A program made the translations under genes and the position numbers. From NCBI RefSeq assembly GCF_003967555.1, contig NZ_BIFS01000001.1, positions 62,001 to 126,000 on the forward strand: 64,000 nt of DNA, in the 5' to 3' direction. Below, piece by piece: positions 9,371 to 18,101 of this stretch. Position 1 is the first letter of the stretch; every line of letters begins with the position of its first letter. The DNA is from Dictyobacter kobayashii (GTDB taxonomy: Bacteria > Chloroflexota > Ktedonobacteria > Ktedonobacterales > Ktedonobacteraceae). The notes under the pieces are model-generated. The model saw nothing but the letters and a program-made list of their open reading frames with translations, searched no databases and was not told the DNA's origin.

Positions 9371-10447
9371 GAATGTGTCTGACTCCCATCGTGATCGGAC
9401 GCAAGGACCCTCACTGATGGGATAGACAAAACAGCAAATGAGGAGAAAGACGAAAAAAGAGAAGTTTCGTGTGGACGAGTTTGGAGGATGGATGATCCTG
9501 TGGGATGATACAGGAAAGAAGCACAACGTACGGCAGAGTGACGGGAAAGGAGCAGGTTGCCATGTTTAAGACACGGCTGTATCGAGCGTATCCCTCCAAT
9601 CTCACTGATGAGCAATGGAAACTCTTGGAACCCTTGATCCCAGCGATCAAACCGGACGCCGCCTTTTCGCTTCACGAACGGCGCACCATTGTGGATGCCA
9701 TCCTCTACGTCTTGCGTAGCGGCTGCCCGTGGCGGTCGTTGCCCCATGACTTTCCCGCCTGGCAGACGGTGTACCATTATTTTCGTCTCTGGCGACAACA
9801 AGGCGTGTGGACTCAGGTGCTCGATGCTTTGCGCGGGCAGATGCGCACGCAACAGGGGCATGACCCTCAGCCGTCTGCGGCGGTGATTGATAGCCAATCC
9901 ATCAAAACCAGTGCCGTTCGCGGGTCCAACAAGGGCTACGATGCGGGGAAAAAAAATCTGGGGGCGCAAACGTCACGCCCTCGTCGATAGCTTGGGCAAT
10001 CTCATGGGCATCAAAGTGACCGGAGCCGATTGGTCCGATCAGCAAGGAAGCCAGCCCTTGCTCTTGTCACTGAAAACACGCTTTCCCCGCATGCTGCTGG
10101 TGTGGGGAGACAGTCACTATGGCGGCCACTTCATTACCTGGCTCAAGGTACACCTGGGCTGGATCATGCAGACGGTCAAGGCGCTCCGTGAACCCAAACG
10201 CGGCATCTTAGTGCTCGAAGGAGAGAACGTCGATTGGGATCAGTTGTTTCCCAAAGGCTTTCATCCTCTCCCTCGGCGCTGGGTCATCGAGCGCAGCTTC
10301 GCCTGGATCACGCGCTGGCGCCGTCTGTGTCGCGATCACGAGGGCTTGCCAGAAAGCTCCGAGGCCTTCATCGCGCTCTCAGCGAGCGTCGGCATGTTGA
10401 CCAGGCTTGCTCCACCGTTCCCATGCTGATGGGAGTAAGACACATTC
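9371..10447 (+). mobile_element. IS5-family insertion sequence, copy 2 of the tandem pair
   Basis: Head-to-tail with copy 1 and apparently identical to it; the same bases recur at a 1080-base offset throughout my reading. The two copies share one TTA (9368-9370), and another TTA (10448-10450) follows copy 2. The junction brings the right end of copy 1 and the left end of copy 2 within 3 bases of each other, forming a near-perfect palindrome. Copy 2 stops 11 bases before the peroxiredoxin stop codon. Confidence 0.92.
9562..10429 (+). CDS. IS5-family DDE transposase, second copy
   Basis: Same two-frame transposase as in copy 1: orfA 9562-9990, and orfB in the +1 frame to 10429. The start, the A8 shift site (9958 region) and the DDE residues are unchanged. 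Perfect identity implies very recent duplication, or an assembly-level repeat of one element. Confidence 0.9.
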
Positions 10448-10458
10448 TTATGGCTCAT

Positions 10459-10944
10459 TTAAAGTTTGCGCAATGCGTCAAAGAGATCTTCATTATCAGG
10501 CATCTCTCCAGGGGCATGTTGCACTTCAATATAGCGGATTACACCTTCTTTATCAATGACGAAGAGGGCTCGTTCAGGCATGCCTGCCACATGACGTACA
10601 CCATATTGATCAACTACTGTACCCTGAGGATAGAAATCTGATAGCAGGGGAAATGAGGTATGCATGGATTGTGACCAGGCGCTCAATGCATAGGGACTAT
10701 CCATGCTGACGCTGACCACTTCAGTGTCAAAGTCTTTAAAGCGCTCAAGCTCAGCCTCGTACGAGGGCAATTGGGCGGAACAAACACTGCTGAATGCAAA
10801 AGGAACAAAGGCCAGGACGACATTTTTCTTGCCGCGCAAATCACTGAGGTGCCATTGCTCATTTTTTGCTGTCTTCAAAGTAAAATCAGGTGCAATATCC
10901 CCAACCTTCAGGGTTTTCGTTTCAGTGCGGTTTCTACTGTCCAT
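10459..10944 (-). CDS. Peroxiredoxin (AhpC/TSA family, AhpE-like)
   Basis: 161 aa thiol peroxidase that reduces H2O2 and organic peroxides in the cytoplasm. The thioredoxin-like fold begins [10 protein letters not shown]. The peroxidatic Cys is C55 in PFAFSSVC, the family P-x3-S/T-x2-C pattern. The only Cys is C55, so it looks like a 1-Cys type that needs an external thiol for recycling. GGAAGGA lies 8 bases before the ATG. The gene is monocistronic, with the IS pair just past its 3' end. Confidence 0.92.
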   Translation of the reverse strand: MDSRNRTETKTLKVGDIAPDFTLKTAKNEQWHLSDLRGKKNVVLAFVPFAFSSVCSAQLPSYEAELERFKDFDTEVVSVSMDSPYALSAWSQSMHTSFPLLSDFYPQGTVVDQYGVRHVAGMPERALFVIDKEGVIRYIEVQHAPGEMPDNEDLFDALRKL

Positions 10945-11092
10945 GAGAAAATCCTTCCACTAAAAAATATTCCTTCTTCAAGGAATATAATATTGAGGTT
11001 GTTACGGGCACGACCAATCATGCATCTTGTAGTTCTGGTTACGATGAAAGATAATGGTCTTAGCATGCTGCTCGCGATTGTAGCATTGCAAC

Positions 11093-12510
11093 TTGATACT
11101 GTCAAATTTATATAAAGAGAGGATTTATAAACCTTTGTTTCAAAAGAAATTTGAGTATGATAAAAATGACAAAGTAAAACTTTTCTATATAAAAACGCAA
11201 CAACAATTATCTCAACGTGGCGGCGTGGTGGGCACTTATCCTCTTTTGATTATAACAGTACTTATGTTCCTCGGCGCGGCTGCCCAGAGTTACTGGCCTG
11301 CTACTGATCCTGCGCGTTATCAATGCTATGCTCTTACTTTCTGGCTCGGTAGCAGTGCTACCCATCTACTCCCATCGGTACAGTGCACTTTTCTGGATCT
11401 CTCTGTCACCCGTCCCGCGTTTCATATGTTGCCTCGTGAATACCCTCCACTTACCCTGCTCCCTTTTTCGCTACCGCTCCTTGTTCCGTTGCCATACTAT
11501 CAGATTGCTTTTGCCTTTTTGATGTGTGTAACTATTTTACTCGTCTACTGGCTGTTGCTGCGCTATGGACCACGTGGGGGGCGATCGCCTTTCTGATCTT
11601 CCTCGTTATCGGTGCCTGCGCACTGGCTCCTATGCGCTATGATTTATTGCCTGCTACCTGCACCCTATTTAGTCTGATTATGGCTCACCAGAAACGCTGG
11701 CGCATGGCTTATATTGTTCTGGCAGTCGCCGTCCTTCTAAAGATATATCCAATTTTGCTCTTGCCGGCTTTTTTTATAGCGGAGCAGCAAAGTGATGGAA
11801 AGCTCTATGCACCTACAAGTACAGCGCTGAAAAACTTACCGGCTCAACTCTACCATACGATATTGGGATGTACGCGTTGGCACTGGCGCAACTGCCTGCT
11901 ATTCTTTGCTCTTTTGATCACGGTTACAGGTGCCTTCGCACTACTGGACTTTCAATATGCTGTTATTAGTCAATTTTCTTATTTTCTACAGCGTCCCATT
12001 CAGATCGAGTCGATGGGAGCAAGCCTTTTATGGTTAGCCCATCTTGGAGGGATGAGCTGGCGCATTACCTATGATTTCGGTTCGATCAACATGTATACCG
12101 CACTTAATGCCTTTGTTTCTCCATTATTTACTCTGCTTTTTGTATTAAGTGTAGTTTACATTCTCTGGCTACAGTGGCAACGACGTATGACTCTACTACA
12201 AACAGTGATCGCTCTTACCCTGGCATTTATCGCTACCGGAAAAGTTTTTAGCCCTCAGTATCTGATCTGGCTGATTCCTCTCCTGGCTTATGCGGGAGCC
12301 TTTAATAAGGTATGGACTATTCTATGGGGCTTGATCTCCTTTTTAACGACATTTATTTATGTTGCCTTCTATTCTCAGATCCTGGATCCCGCCCATATTC
12401 ATCTACCTTCAGGCTTCTTCGAAGTAGCTACTATCCGCAATATATTGCTTGCAGTCCTGACATTAGCTTACCTCTTTAATTGGTTTCAAGCACGCGAACA
12501 AACAAGGTAA
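11093..12510 (+). pseudogene. GT87-like polyprenol-phosphate glycosyltransferase (DUF2029), frameshifted
   Basis: Multi-spanning membrane protein resembling GT87/DUF2029 alpha-mannosyltransferases, which use polyprenyl-phosphate sugars outside the membrane. The first ORF (to 11596) and the second (from 11524) overlap. One extra base in the G6 run at 11576-11581 joins them as ...LRYGPRGGAIAFLIF.... Downstream motifs are APMRYDLLPA, VAVLLKIYPILLLPAF (the LK-YP pattern typical of the family) and FSPQYLIWLIPLL. The full product would be about 470 aa with some ten membrane helices. The start is unclear: the TTG at 11093 has no good ribosome binding site, and a TTG near 11134 after GAGAGG is an alternative. 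Confidence 0.75.
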
Positions 12511-12514
12511 GGTG

Positions 12515-12793
12515 AGAGTCAGCAGGTGCCTGGTGCTCATGATCTCCGCAATCTTCACGCATGAATTTCTGCATGCCATAGCATATATTTCTTCTTATTA
12601 GCTATTGTAGAAAATATGTAGTGCATATATTTCTTCTTATTAGCTGTTGTAGAAAATGTGCGCTGCACATTTTCTACAACAGCTAATAAGAGCTTCGGGC
12701 GCGCATGCGCACGCCCGCACAGGAGCAACACACTGCCAATTAAGGAATGGAGGGGAGATGCGGCTGCATCTCCCCTCCATTCCTTAATTGGCA
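12515..12793. repeat. Compound palindromic repeat (family A) with direct and inverted copies
   Basis: A 38-bp sequence at 12581-12618 (gcatatatttcttcttatta...) is repeated with three changes at 12623-12660. The last 26 bases of the second copy are inverted at 12665-12690 to form a hairpin. A tail cgggcgcgcatgcgcacgcccgc follows at about 12696-12718. A second perfect 28-bp hairpin is at 12734-12761/12766-12793. The left part contains gctcatgatctccgcaatcttcacgc, like the module at 8140-8165. Short ORFs here are artefacts of the palindromes. Confidence 0.82.
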
Positions 12794-12803
12794 AGCTATA
12801 TAC

Positions 12804-13568
12804 TTATTTTGCTGAATGGGCAGCAATAAAACGCAAAATCCTATTCCATGCATCAGTCGATGCATCAGCAAACTCGGTTGAACGACGATCAAAGAAACTA
12901 TGAGGAGCTCCTGGATAGGTTATAATTTCGTGCTCCACCCCGGTCTCTTCCAGTTTCTGCTCTAATGCCTCTACCTGGTCGGCCGGTATTCCCTGATCAG
13001 CACCACCAAAGAGACCAAGTACTGGATATTTAATCTCGCCTGCACGCTCAAGCGCGGTTCCGTTTCCACCAAAGTTGCGGCTCAAGCCAGCATAAAAGCC
13101 AACCAGACCGGCATAGCCGAGATCCTGGGTACCGCTGAGCAGCGATAACGTTCCACCCATACAAAAACCAACTGCAAATGTTGGCTGCTTTCCTCCCTGA
13201 CTGGTGTGCAGGTAGTCCTGAGCAGCTTTCACATCAGAGAAGAATGAAGCTAACTGCAGTTGTTGAACGTGCGGCCAGAACTCAAAAGAATCATCTCTGG
13301 AGGTAAGGCCCGCCGTTCGTCCAAAATAATCTATAGCAATTGCCTGAATACCCGTTTCGGCAAACCTTAAGGCTAACTCTTTATAAAACTGATGTAGTCC
13401 GCGTACATCTGGATAGATAACAACCTGGGCACCGAGTGGTTTGTCAGGATACGCTACATAGGCAGCAAAACGATTGCCGTCAGCAGCCGTTAATACAATA
13501 TCTTCACCGTGGGCACTGCCACCTTCAACTGGTGGGACTGGTGGGCGAGCATTGTCGTCATAACACAT
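12804..13568 (-). CDS. Dienelactone hydrolase family protein
   Basis: Alpha/beta hydrolase of the dienelactone hydrolase family, which opens lactone or ester bonds in the cytoplasm. The catalytic triad is visible: Cys nucleophile in GFCMGG, Asp in FGGADQGIP and His in GAPHSFFDRR. The Cys nucleophile is diagnostic of the family. At 254 aa it is of normal length. AAGGAG lies 8 bases upstream of the ATG at 13568. No aromatic-degradation genes are nearby, so the real substrate is unknown. Confidence 0.9.
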   Translation of the reverse strand: MCYDDNARPPVPPVEGGSAHGEDIVLTAADGNRFAAYVAYPDKPLGAQVVIYPDVRGLHQFYKELALRFAETGIQAIAIDYFGRTAGLTSRDDSFEFWPHVQQLQLASFFSDVKAAQDYLHTSQGGKQPTFAVGFCMGGTLSLLSGTQDLGYAGLVGFYAGLSRNFGGNGTALERAGEIKYPVLGLFGGADQGIPADQVEALEQKLEETGVEHEIITYPGAPHSFFDRRSTEFADASTDAWNRILRFIAAHSAK

Positions 13569-13759
13569 TGAGGATTTCTCCTTTTCCTTATTATCTAAAA
13601 GTTATCTTCGGCACATACTCTATACAAAATACAGACAAGTATTTGATACGTTTTCTGGCACGTATCAGACCTCTTCCAGGTTGCAGATGCATGGGCCGCA
13701 AAAAAGGGTAGCATTTTCCCCTGAAGAGCTTAAACTTTATTCTACACCCTTCGCTCAAT

Positions 13760-14763
13760 TTATGGGTTCTGCTGATATTTCTGAGCTAGATACCATTCAA
13801 TTCCTGCCGCCACACCCTGTTGTACATCAAACTCTGGCTGATAGCCAAGCTCGCGCCGAGCTTTTTCAATTGAGAAACGTTGATCATATCCAAGCAGAGT
13901 AATTCCATAGGTGGTTATGGGGGAGGAGATGCGCTTCGCCTGCCAGCTAATGTCCAGAGCTTTTCTGCACTTCGCCCCAACGCGATTAAAGCTGCTAATG
14001 GAATTTTATGCACTACAGATCGTGTATGCAATGCCTGGGCAATTGCGTTGAAGTATTCAAATTGAGTAACGCGCTGATCATTAACGATGGTATAAGCCTG
14101 ACCGATACTTTGTTTTCCAGCATCTCCGGCAAGAACAAGACTTTTTGCAACGTCACGAACATAGACAATGGGTACGATATTTTGGCCTGAACCAAATAAA
14201 AAAGCGCGACCCCTCTCTATTCGAGCAACCAATCGTCCAAAACTAGCATTATCTCCCGGCCCATAAATCCAGCCGGGGCGTACAGTTACTACTGGCACCT
14301 TGAGATCTTTGACAAGATTCGCCAGTATACGTTCTCCTGCAATTTTGCTGCGACTATAAGGATTATCTTCTGCATGGTAACAGTGATCTTCCGTTACCAG
14401 CGCGTTTAAGTGGTGTCCGTAGACAGTCGTTGAGCTGACATGGACGATGCGCTCAATATTATGGGTGTAGGCCATGTGGAGAAGGTTCATCAGGCCTGAA
14501 ACATTAATCTTCCAATACTCCTCATCCATCCCCCAGGGACCCGTTCTAGCGGCCAGGTGATAAATGCGTTGTACCCCTTTGACTGCACTTTCCAGAGAAG
14601 GTGGATCACTTATATCTCCCCTTACTACTTCAACCTCTTGTCGTATATCAGAGCTATCTACCTGTGGCAAAACCAATGCCCGTACTTCATCACCACGCAC
14701 TACCAATAAATCTATCAAATGTCGACCCAAGAATCCCGTTGCTCCGGTAACTAATACTCTCAC
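13760..14763 (-). CDS. NAD-dependent epimerase/dehydratase (extended SDR), C-terminus frameshifted
   Basis: Extended short-chain dehydrogenase/epimerase. It has the Rossmann motif VTGATGFLGRHL (residues 4-15), HVSSTTVYG, the catalytic NPYSRSKIAGE (Y-x3-K) and RPGWIYGPGD. The main ORF stops at 13915 with ...RSASPPP. Adding one G to the plus-strand run at 13919-13923 lets it continue as PITTYGITLLGYDQRFSIEK and on through a typical epimerase C-terminus to a stop at 13760-13762. The intact protein would be about 334 aa. The start is a GTG at 14763 with GAGGT upstream. NDP-sugar or 3-beta-HSD-like substrates are both possible. Confidence 0.87.
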
Positions 14764-14880
14764 AAACCAACCTCACATCCCCATTATGCATCTTTACCTG
14801 CTTACATCCATATATGCAAACCATTACCCCCCCAGTATAACAACAATCATCCCATCGCACAACCAGATTCCAACATTATT

Positions 14881-14996
14881 CCAGGGCTTTTTACTGTTCC
14901 TCTTTGGCGCCTGCGCCGTCTCGTTGGAAGTGGTGATTGCGTTTGGTGGGCGGCCACGGCCGCCCACCAAACGCAATCACCACTTGATATAACTGT
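14881..14996. repeat. Family B repeat, inverted partial copy with 28-bp hairpin
   Basis: Starts ccagggctttttactgttcctctttggcgcctgcgccg, which is the reverse complement of the right end of the copies at 5641 and 21024. A perfect 28-bp hairpin follows (14928-14955/14958-14985, two-base loop). The hairpin arms differ from those in the other copies, although all share a GTGGGCGG/CCGCCCAC centre. The other end of the element is missing. Confidence 0.75.
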
Positions 14997-15073
14997 CATA
15001 TGGTGTATAAAATGCCATTGGGGCATTTTATACACCATATGACGAAACAGTGCGGGCGCGCAGGCGCACGCAT
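14997..15073. repeat. Family A hairpin plus GC-rich tail
   Basis: A perfect 20-bp hairpin (14997-15016/15022-15041) is followed after about 10 bases by gcgggcgcgcaggcgcacg (15052-15070), the family A tail. It lies right next to the family B copy, so two repeat families are stacked in one intergenic space. Confidence 0.8.
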
Positions 15074-15261
15074 ACCCCCAACATCCAACCACAAAAAAGA
15101 CACAACCTATCCAAATATCTTTCCAGACCTTCGACAGCCATATAAAGCATATGGTATGATAGCACATAAATTTAAGCGCTCGTGACAGACAACAATAGAT
15201 CATACACTCCCCTCTTTTTCTTTGTTTGTAAGTGAATATGTAGCAAGGAGCTTTAATACCA

Positions 15262-16965
15262 ATGAGTACGCAAACACGTGGCGGTATGCAAAAAGGAACT
15301 ATCACAAAATATAGGCCCTTCACTCCTATCGACTTGCCAGACCGACAGTGGCCATCCAAAGTGATTACGACAGCGCCTACCTGGTGTAGCGTGGATCTAC
15401 GTGATGGTAATCAGGCCTTGCCAATCCCAATGAGCGTTGAAGAGAAACTGGAAATGTTCGATCTCCTGGTAAAGGTGGGGTTCAAGGAAATTGAAGTTGG
15501 CTTTCCTTCCGCTTCACAGACAGAATATGATTTCACACGCCGCCTGATTGAAGAGAATCATATTCCTGATGACGTGACTATCCAGGTGCTCGTACAATCA
15601 AAAGAAGATTTGATCTATCGCACCTTTGATTCTCTCCGCGGCGCAAAAAAAGCCATTGTGCATATTTATAATTCAACCTCAGCTCAACAGAGGCGTATCG
15701 TCTTTGGCCTTGATAAACCTGATATTGTGGGGATCGCTGTACGTGGCGTTCGACTAATTAAGGATCTGGTTGCGACCCTTCCAGAAACTGATATCACGCT
15801 GCAATATTCACCTGAAAGCTTTTCGCTGACTGAGATTGATTTTGCCCTTGAGATTTGTGAGGCGGTGGTAGATATCTGGCAACCAACACCAGATAAAAAA
15901 ATCATCCTGAACCTGCCTACTACGGTAGAAGTTTCAACCCCAAATATTCATGCAGATCAAATTGAGTGGTTCTGCCGTCATTTACGCAATCGTGAGACCG
16001 CTATAGTTAGTTTGCATACTCATAATGATCGTGGTACTGGGGTCGCTTCCAGTGAGCTAGGTTTACTGGCAGGTGCTGAACGCGTTGAGGGCACGCTCTT
16101 TGGCAATGGTGAACGTACCGGTAATGTGGATATTGTGACGCTGGCACTCAATATGTATACTCAGGGGGTGGATCCCGACCTCGACTTTAGCGATATTCAA
16201 GCGATCCAGCAGATTTATGAAAAGTGCACCCGGCTGCCAGTTCCGGTTCGCCAGCCATACGCTGGTGAGCTCGTCTTTACAGCCTTTTCTGGCTCTCATC
16301 AAGATGCCATTAATAAGGGTATGAATGCGCAGGATGCTTCTTCAAGCGATCTCTGGGATGTCCCCTATCTGCCTCTCGATCCCAAGGATATTGGTCGATC
16401 CTATGAGGCTATCATTCGCATTAACTCACAATCTGGCAAGGGTGGCGTTGCTTATCTGATGGAAAGCGAGTTCGGCCTTCAATTACCAAAGGCTATGCAT
16501 ATCGAATTTGGTAAGGTCATCAAACATTTAGCCGATGTTCGTGGTTCGGAAATTCTCTCTACAGAACTTTTCACCGCTTTCGAACAAGAATACCTGACAC
16601 GTACACGTCCTTTCTCCTTGCAGTCTTTTGAAAGCCGAACACTTCTAAATAAAGACTCCTCACAAACAATAGAGTGTGTGGCCTGCGTAACAGTGAATGA
16701 TGTGGTACACGAACTCCGTGCTCAGGGTAATGGCCCGATTGATGCGTTTGTACGTGCCTTGAACCAGCATCATCTGGCTTCCTTTAAACTACTGACCTAC
16801 AATGAACATGCGATTGGCCAGGGATCTGAAACTCAGGCAGTTGCCTACATCCAACTTCAAACAGAATCGGGTACCTTATTTGGTGCTGCCATGGATACGA
16901 ATATAGAAATTGCCTCCATTAAGGCTGTTTTGAGCGGCCTCAATCGGTCCTCCTCTGCTAACTGA
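15262..16965 (+). CDS. leuA: 2-isopropylmalate synthase
   Basis: First committed enzyme of leucine synthesis: acetyl-CoA plus 2-oxoisovalerate gives 2-isopropylmalate. The 567 aa length matches the long (LeuA2/actinobacterial-like) type. Landmarks are the N-terminal SVDLRDGNQALPIPM (metal-binding Asp), HTHNDRGTG (metal His residues), LFGNGERTGN (flexible loop) and a C-terminal LeuA dimer/regulatory domain from about residue 440 that usually mediates leucine feedback. AAGGAG at about 15245 supports the ATG at 15262. It stands alone without leuB/C/D and is followed by a terminator. I saw no leucine-rich leader peptide or T-box upstream. Confidence 0.95.
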   Translation: MSTQTRGGMQKGTITKYRPFTPIDLPDRQWPSKVITTAPTWCSVDLRDGNQALPIPMSVEEKLEMFDLLVKVGFKEIEVGFPSASQTEYDFTRRLIEENHIPDDVTIQVLVQSKEDLIYRTFDSLRGAKKAIVHIYNSTSAQQRRIVFGLDKPDIVGIAVRGVRLIKDLVATLPETDITLQYSPESFSLTEIDFALEICEAVVDIWQPTPDKKIILNLPTTVEVSTPNIHADQIEWFCRHLRNRETAIVSLHTHNDRGTGVASSELGLLAGAERVEGTLFGNGERTGNVDIVTLALNMYTQGVDPDLDFSDIQAIQQIYEKCTRLPVPVRQPYAGELVFTAFSGSHQDAINKGMNAQDASSSDLWDVPYLPLDPKDIGRSYEAIIRINSQSGKGGVAYLMESEFGLQLPKAMHIEFGKVIKHLADVRGSEILSTELFTAFEQEYLTRTRPFSLQSFESRTLLNKDSSQTIECVACVTVNDVVHELRAQGNGPIDAFVRALNQHHLASFKLLTYNEHAIGQGSETQAVAYIQLQTESGTLFGAAMDTNIEIASIKAVLSGLNRSSSAN

Positions 16966-16979
16966 ACTTTGTTACTTTG

Positions 16980-17013
16980 AGGACAACCATCCCATTAACC
17001 GGATGGTTGTCCT
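16980..17013 (+). terminator. Terminator after leuA
   Basis: A 13-bp perfect stem (aggacaaccatcc / ggatggttgtcct) with an 8-base loop, 14 bases after the leuA stop. The T-tract is weak (cccttaatt). Confidence 0.65.
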
Positions 17014-17025
17014 CCCTTAATTAAA

Positions 17026-17341
17026 AGCGCCAAAGGCGCTCAAGAAGTATTCTTGTGTGGTGCAAAAAAGGGTGCCCTCGCCCTTTTTTGCACCACACAA
17101 GAATAAAAGCGCGGGCGCGCCCGCGCACGTCCGCGCAAAGGCGGCACACTTCCCATGATCATGAGGATCAGACACATTGAAGGAATGTGTCTGATCCTCA
17201 TGATCGCCACAACCTTTACGCCTGAGTTTGAGTGCTAAAGGCACCCAAGAAGTTTTTCTGTATGGTGCCAAAGGTGCGCCCTGCGCACCTTTGGCACCAT
17301 ACAGAAAAAAAGTGCGGGCGCGCCAGCGCACGTCCGCGCAA
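17026..17341. repeat. Compound family A repeat: three hairpins and two GC-rich tails
   Basis: In order: a 24-bp hairpin at 17050-17104, tail gcgcgggcgcgcccgcgcacgtcc (17109 on), a 22-bp hairpin at 17157-17178/17184-17205 (gatcatgaggatcagacacatt and its complement), cctttacgcctgag, a third hairpin at about 17253-17308, and a second tail gtgcgggcgcgccagcgcacgtcc (17312 on). The central hairpin matches the IS5-type ends at 8291 and 9367. The layout repeats that of 8126-8287. Confidence 0.85.
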
Positions 17342-17454
17342 GAATATTGTCCAAAAAGTACTAACTATTTTTCTTTTTTTAATACATCTTATAAAATACT
17401 AGAAATTAATTCCTTAAGGATTATCAGTAAATAGTTCCACAAGTATCCTTTGAG

Positions 17455-17670
17455 ATGGACCTCGATAGCGATATTGAGAAAGCGAGATCGAGAGTGCAAA
17501 TAAGCGCCGATAACTACGAAATTTCATTTAATCCACAAAATCCTGAGCAAGTTCGTATTTTTGACACCGAAACTCTCAATGAATTAAATCTCACCATTGA
17601 TGAGGCTTTTTCGCTTCTGCAAGTTATGCTTAAAAATCGCAGCGAGCTATATACACAAAAACATGGCTAA
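17455..17670 (+). CDS. Small conserved-looking hypothetical protein (71 aa)
   Basis: A soluble, acidic small protein with no membrane segment. I do not recognise the family. It begins at an ATG without a clear ribosome binding site. It is bounded by a compound repeat on the left and a strong terminator directly after the stop, which argues for a real transcribed gene. The last 25 residues (LTIDEAFSLLQVMLKNRSEL) look like an amphipathic helix. Confidence 0.5.
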   Translation: MDLDSDIEKARSRVQISADNYEISFNPQNPEQVRIFDTETLNELNLTIDEAFSLLQVMLKNRSELYTQKHG

Positions 17671-17679
17671 AAAAACAAT

Positions 17680-17729
17680 AAACAGAAAAAGCCACCATTT
17701 GAATGTTCAAATGGTGGCTTTTTCTGTTT
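17680..17729. terminator. Bidirectional terminator between convergent genes
   Basis: A near-perfect stem of about 24 bp: aaacagaaaaagccaccatttgaa, a short turn, then ttcaaatggtggctttttctgttt. It has T-runs in both directions, between the small ORF and the response regulator gene. Confidence 0.85.
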
Positions 17730-17732
17730 ACT

Positions 17733-18101
17733 TTATGAGTAGCGCGCCAATTTTATAAATCTGGCCACAATATCTAGCACTTCGTCTATATCAAATGGCT
17801 TGGCAATCACCGCTACATAGTGACAGTCGATCTGATTAAATGCTTTATGTACCGCTGTCATAAAGATAAGTGGAATTGAGCGCAAATGTGGATTGGCAGT
17901 CATCCTGCGGCACAGTTCTCTTCCATCAATGACAGGCATCATGACATCACATAATACCAGATCGGGGCGCGTTTTTTCTAAACAGGCCAACCCTTCTTTT
18001 CCATTGCTGGCGGTCATGACCTCATACCCCTCGTCTATGAGCACATCCCTCAATACTTCGATAATCGATACTTCATCATCAACAACCAGTATAGTACTCA
18101 T
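17733..18101 (-). CDS. Single-domain response regulator (CheY-like)
   Basis: 122 aa receiver domain only: LVVDDE (acidic pair), DLVLCDVMMP (phospho-Asp), MTA switch region and AKPFD (Lys). No output domain, so it relays phosphate or acts by protein contact. GAGGAG lies about 6 bases before the ATG. The gene overlaps the stop of the KaiC-like gene by 4 bases (ATGA), so the two are translationally coupled and probably work together. Confidence 0.92.
   Translation of the reverse strand: MSTILVVDDEVSIIEVLRDVLIDEGYEVMTASNGKEGLACLEKTRPDLVLCDVMMPVIDGRELCRRMTANPHLRSIPLIFMTAVHKAFNQIDCHYVAVIAKPFDIDEVLDIVARFIKLARYS

Noticed and set aside
12555..12903. Two overlapping 79-81-codon ORFs sharing peptide segments on opposite strands
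   Set aside because: Products of the palindromes; the same peptide appears on both strands because the DNA is self-complementary.
14847..15359. 170-codon minus-strand ORF across two repeat elements
   Set aside because: It runs through palindromic repeats and into the leuA start, with no ribosome binding site or family signal.
1412..17341. CRISPR array made of repeated GC-rich tails
   Set aside because: Spacing is kilobases, copies are few, there are no spacers of constant length and no cas genes.
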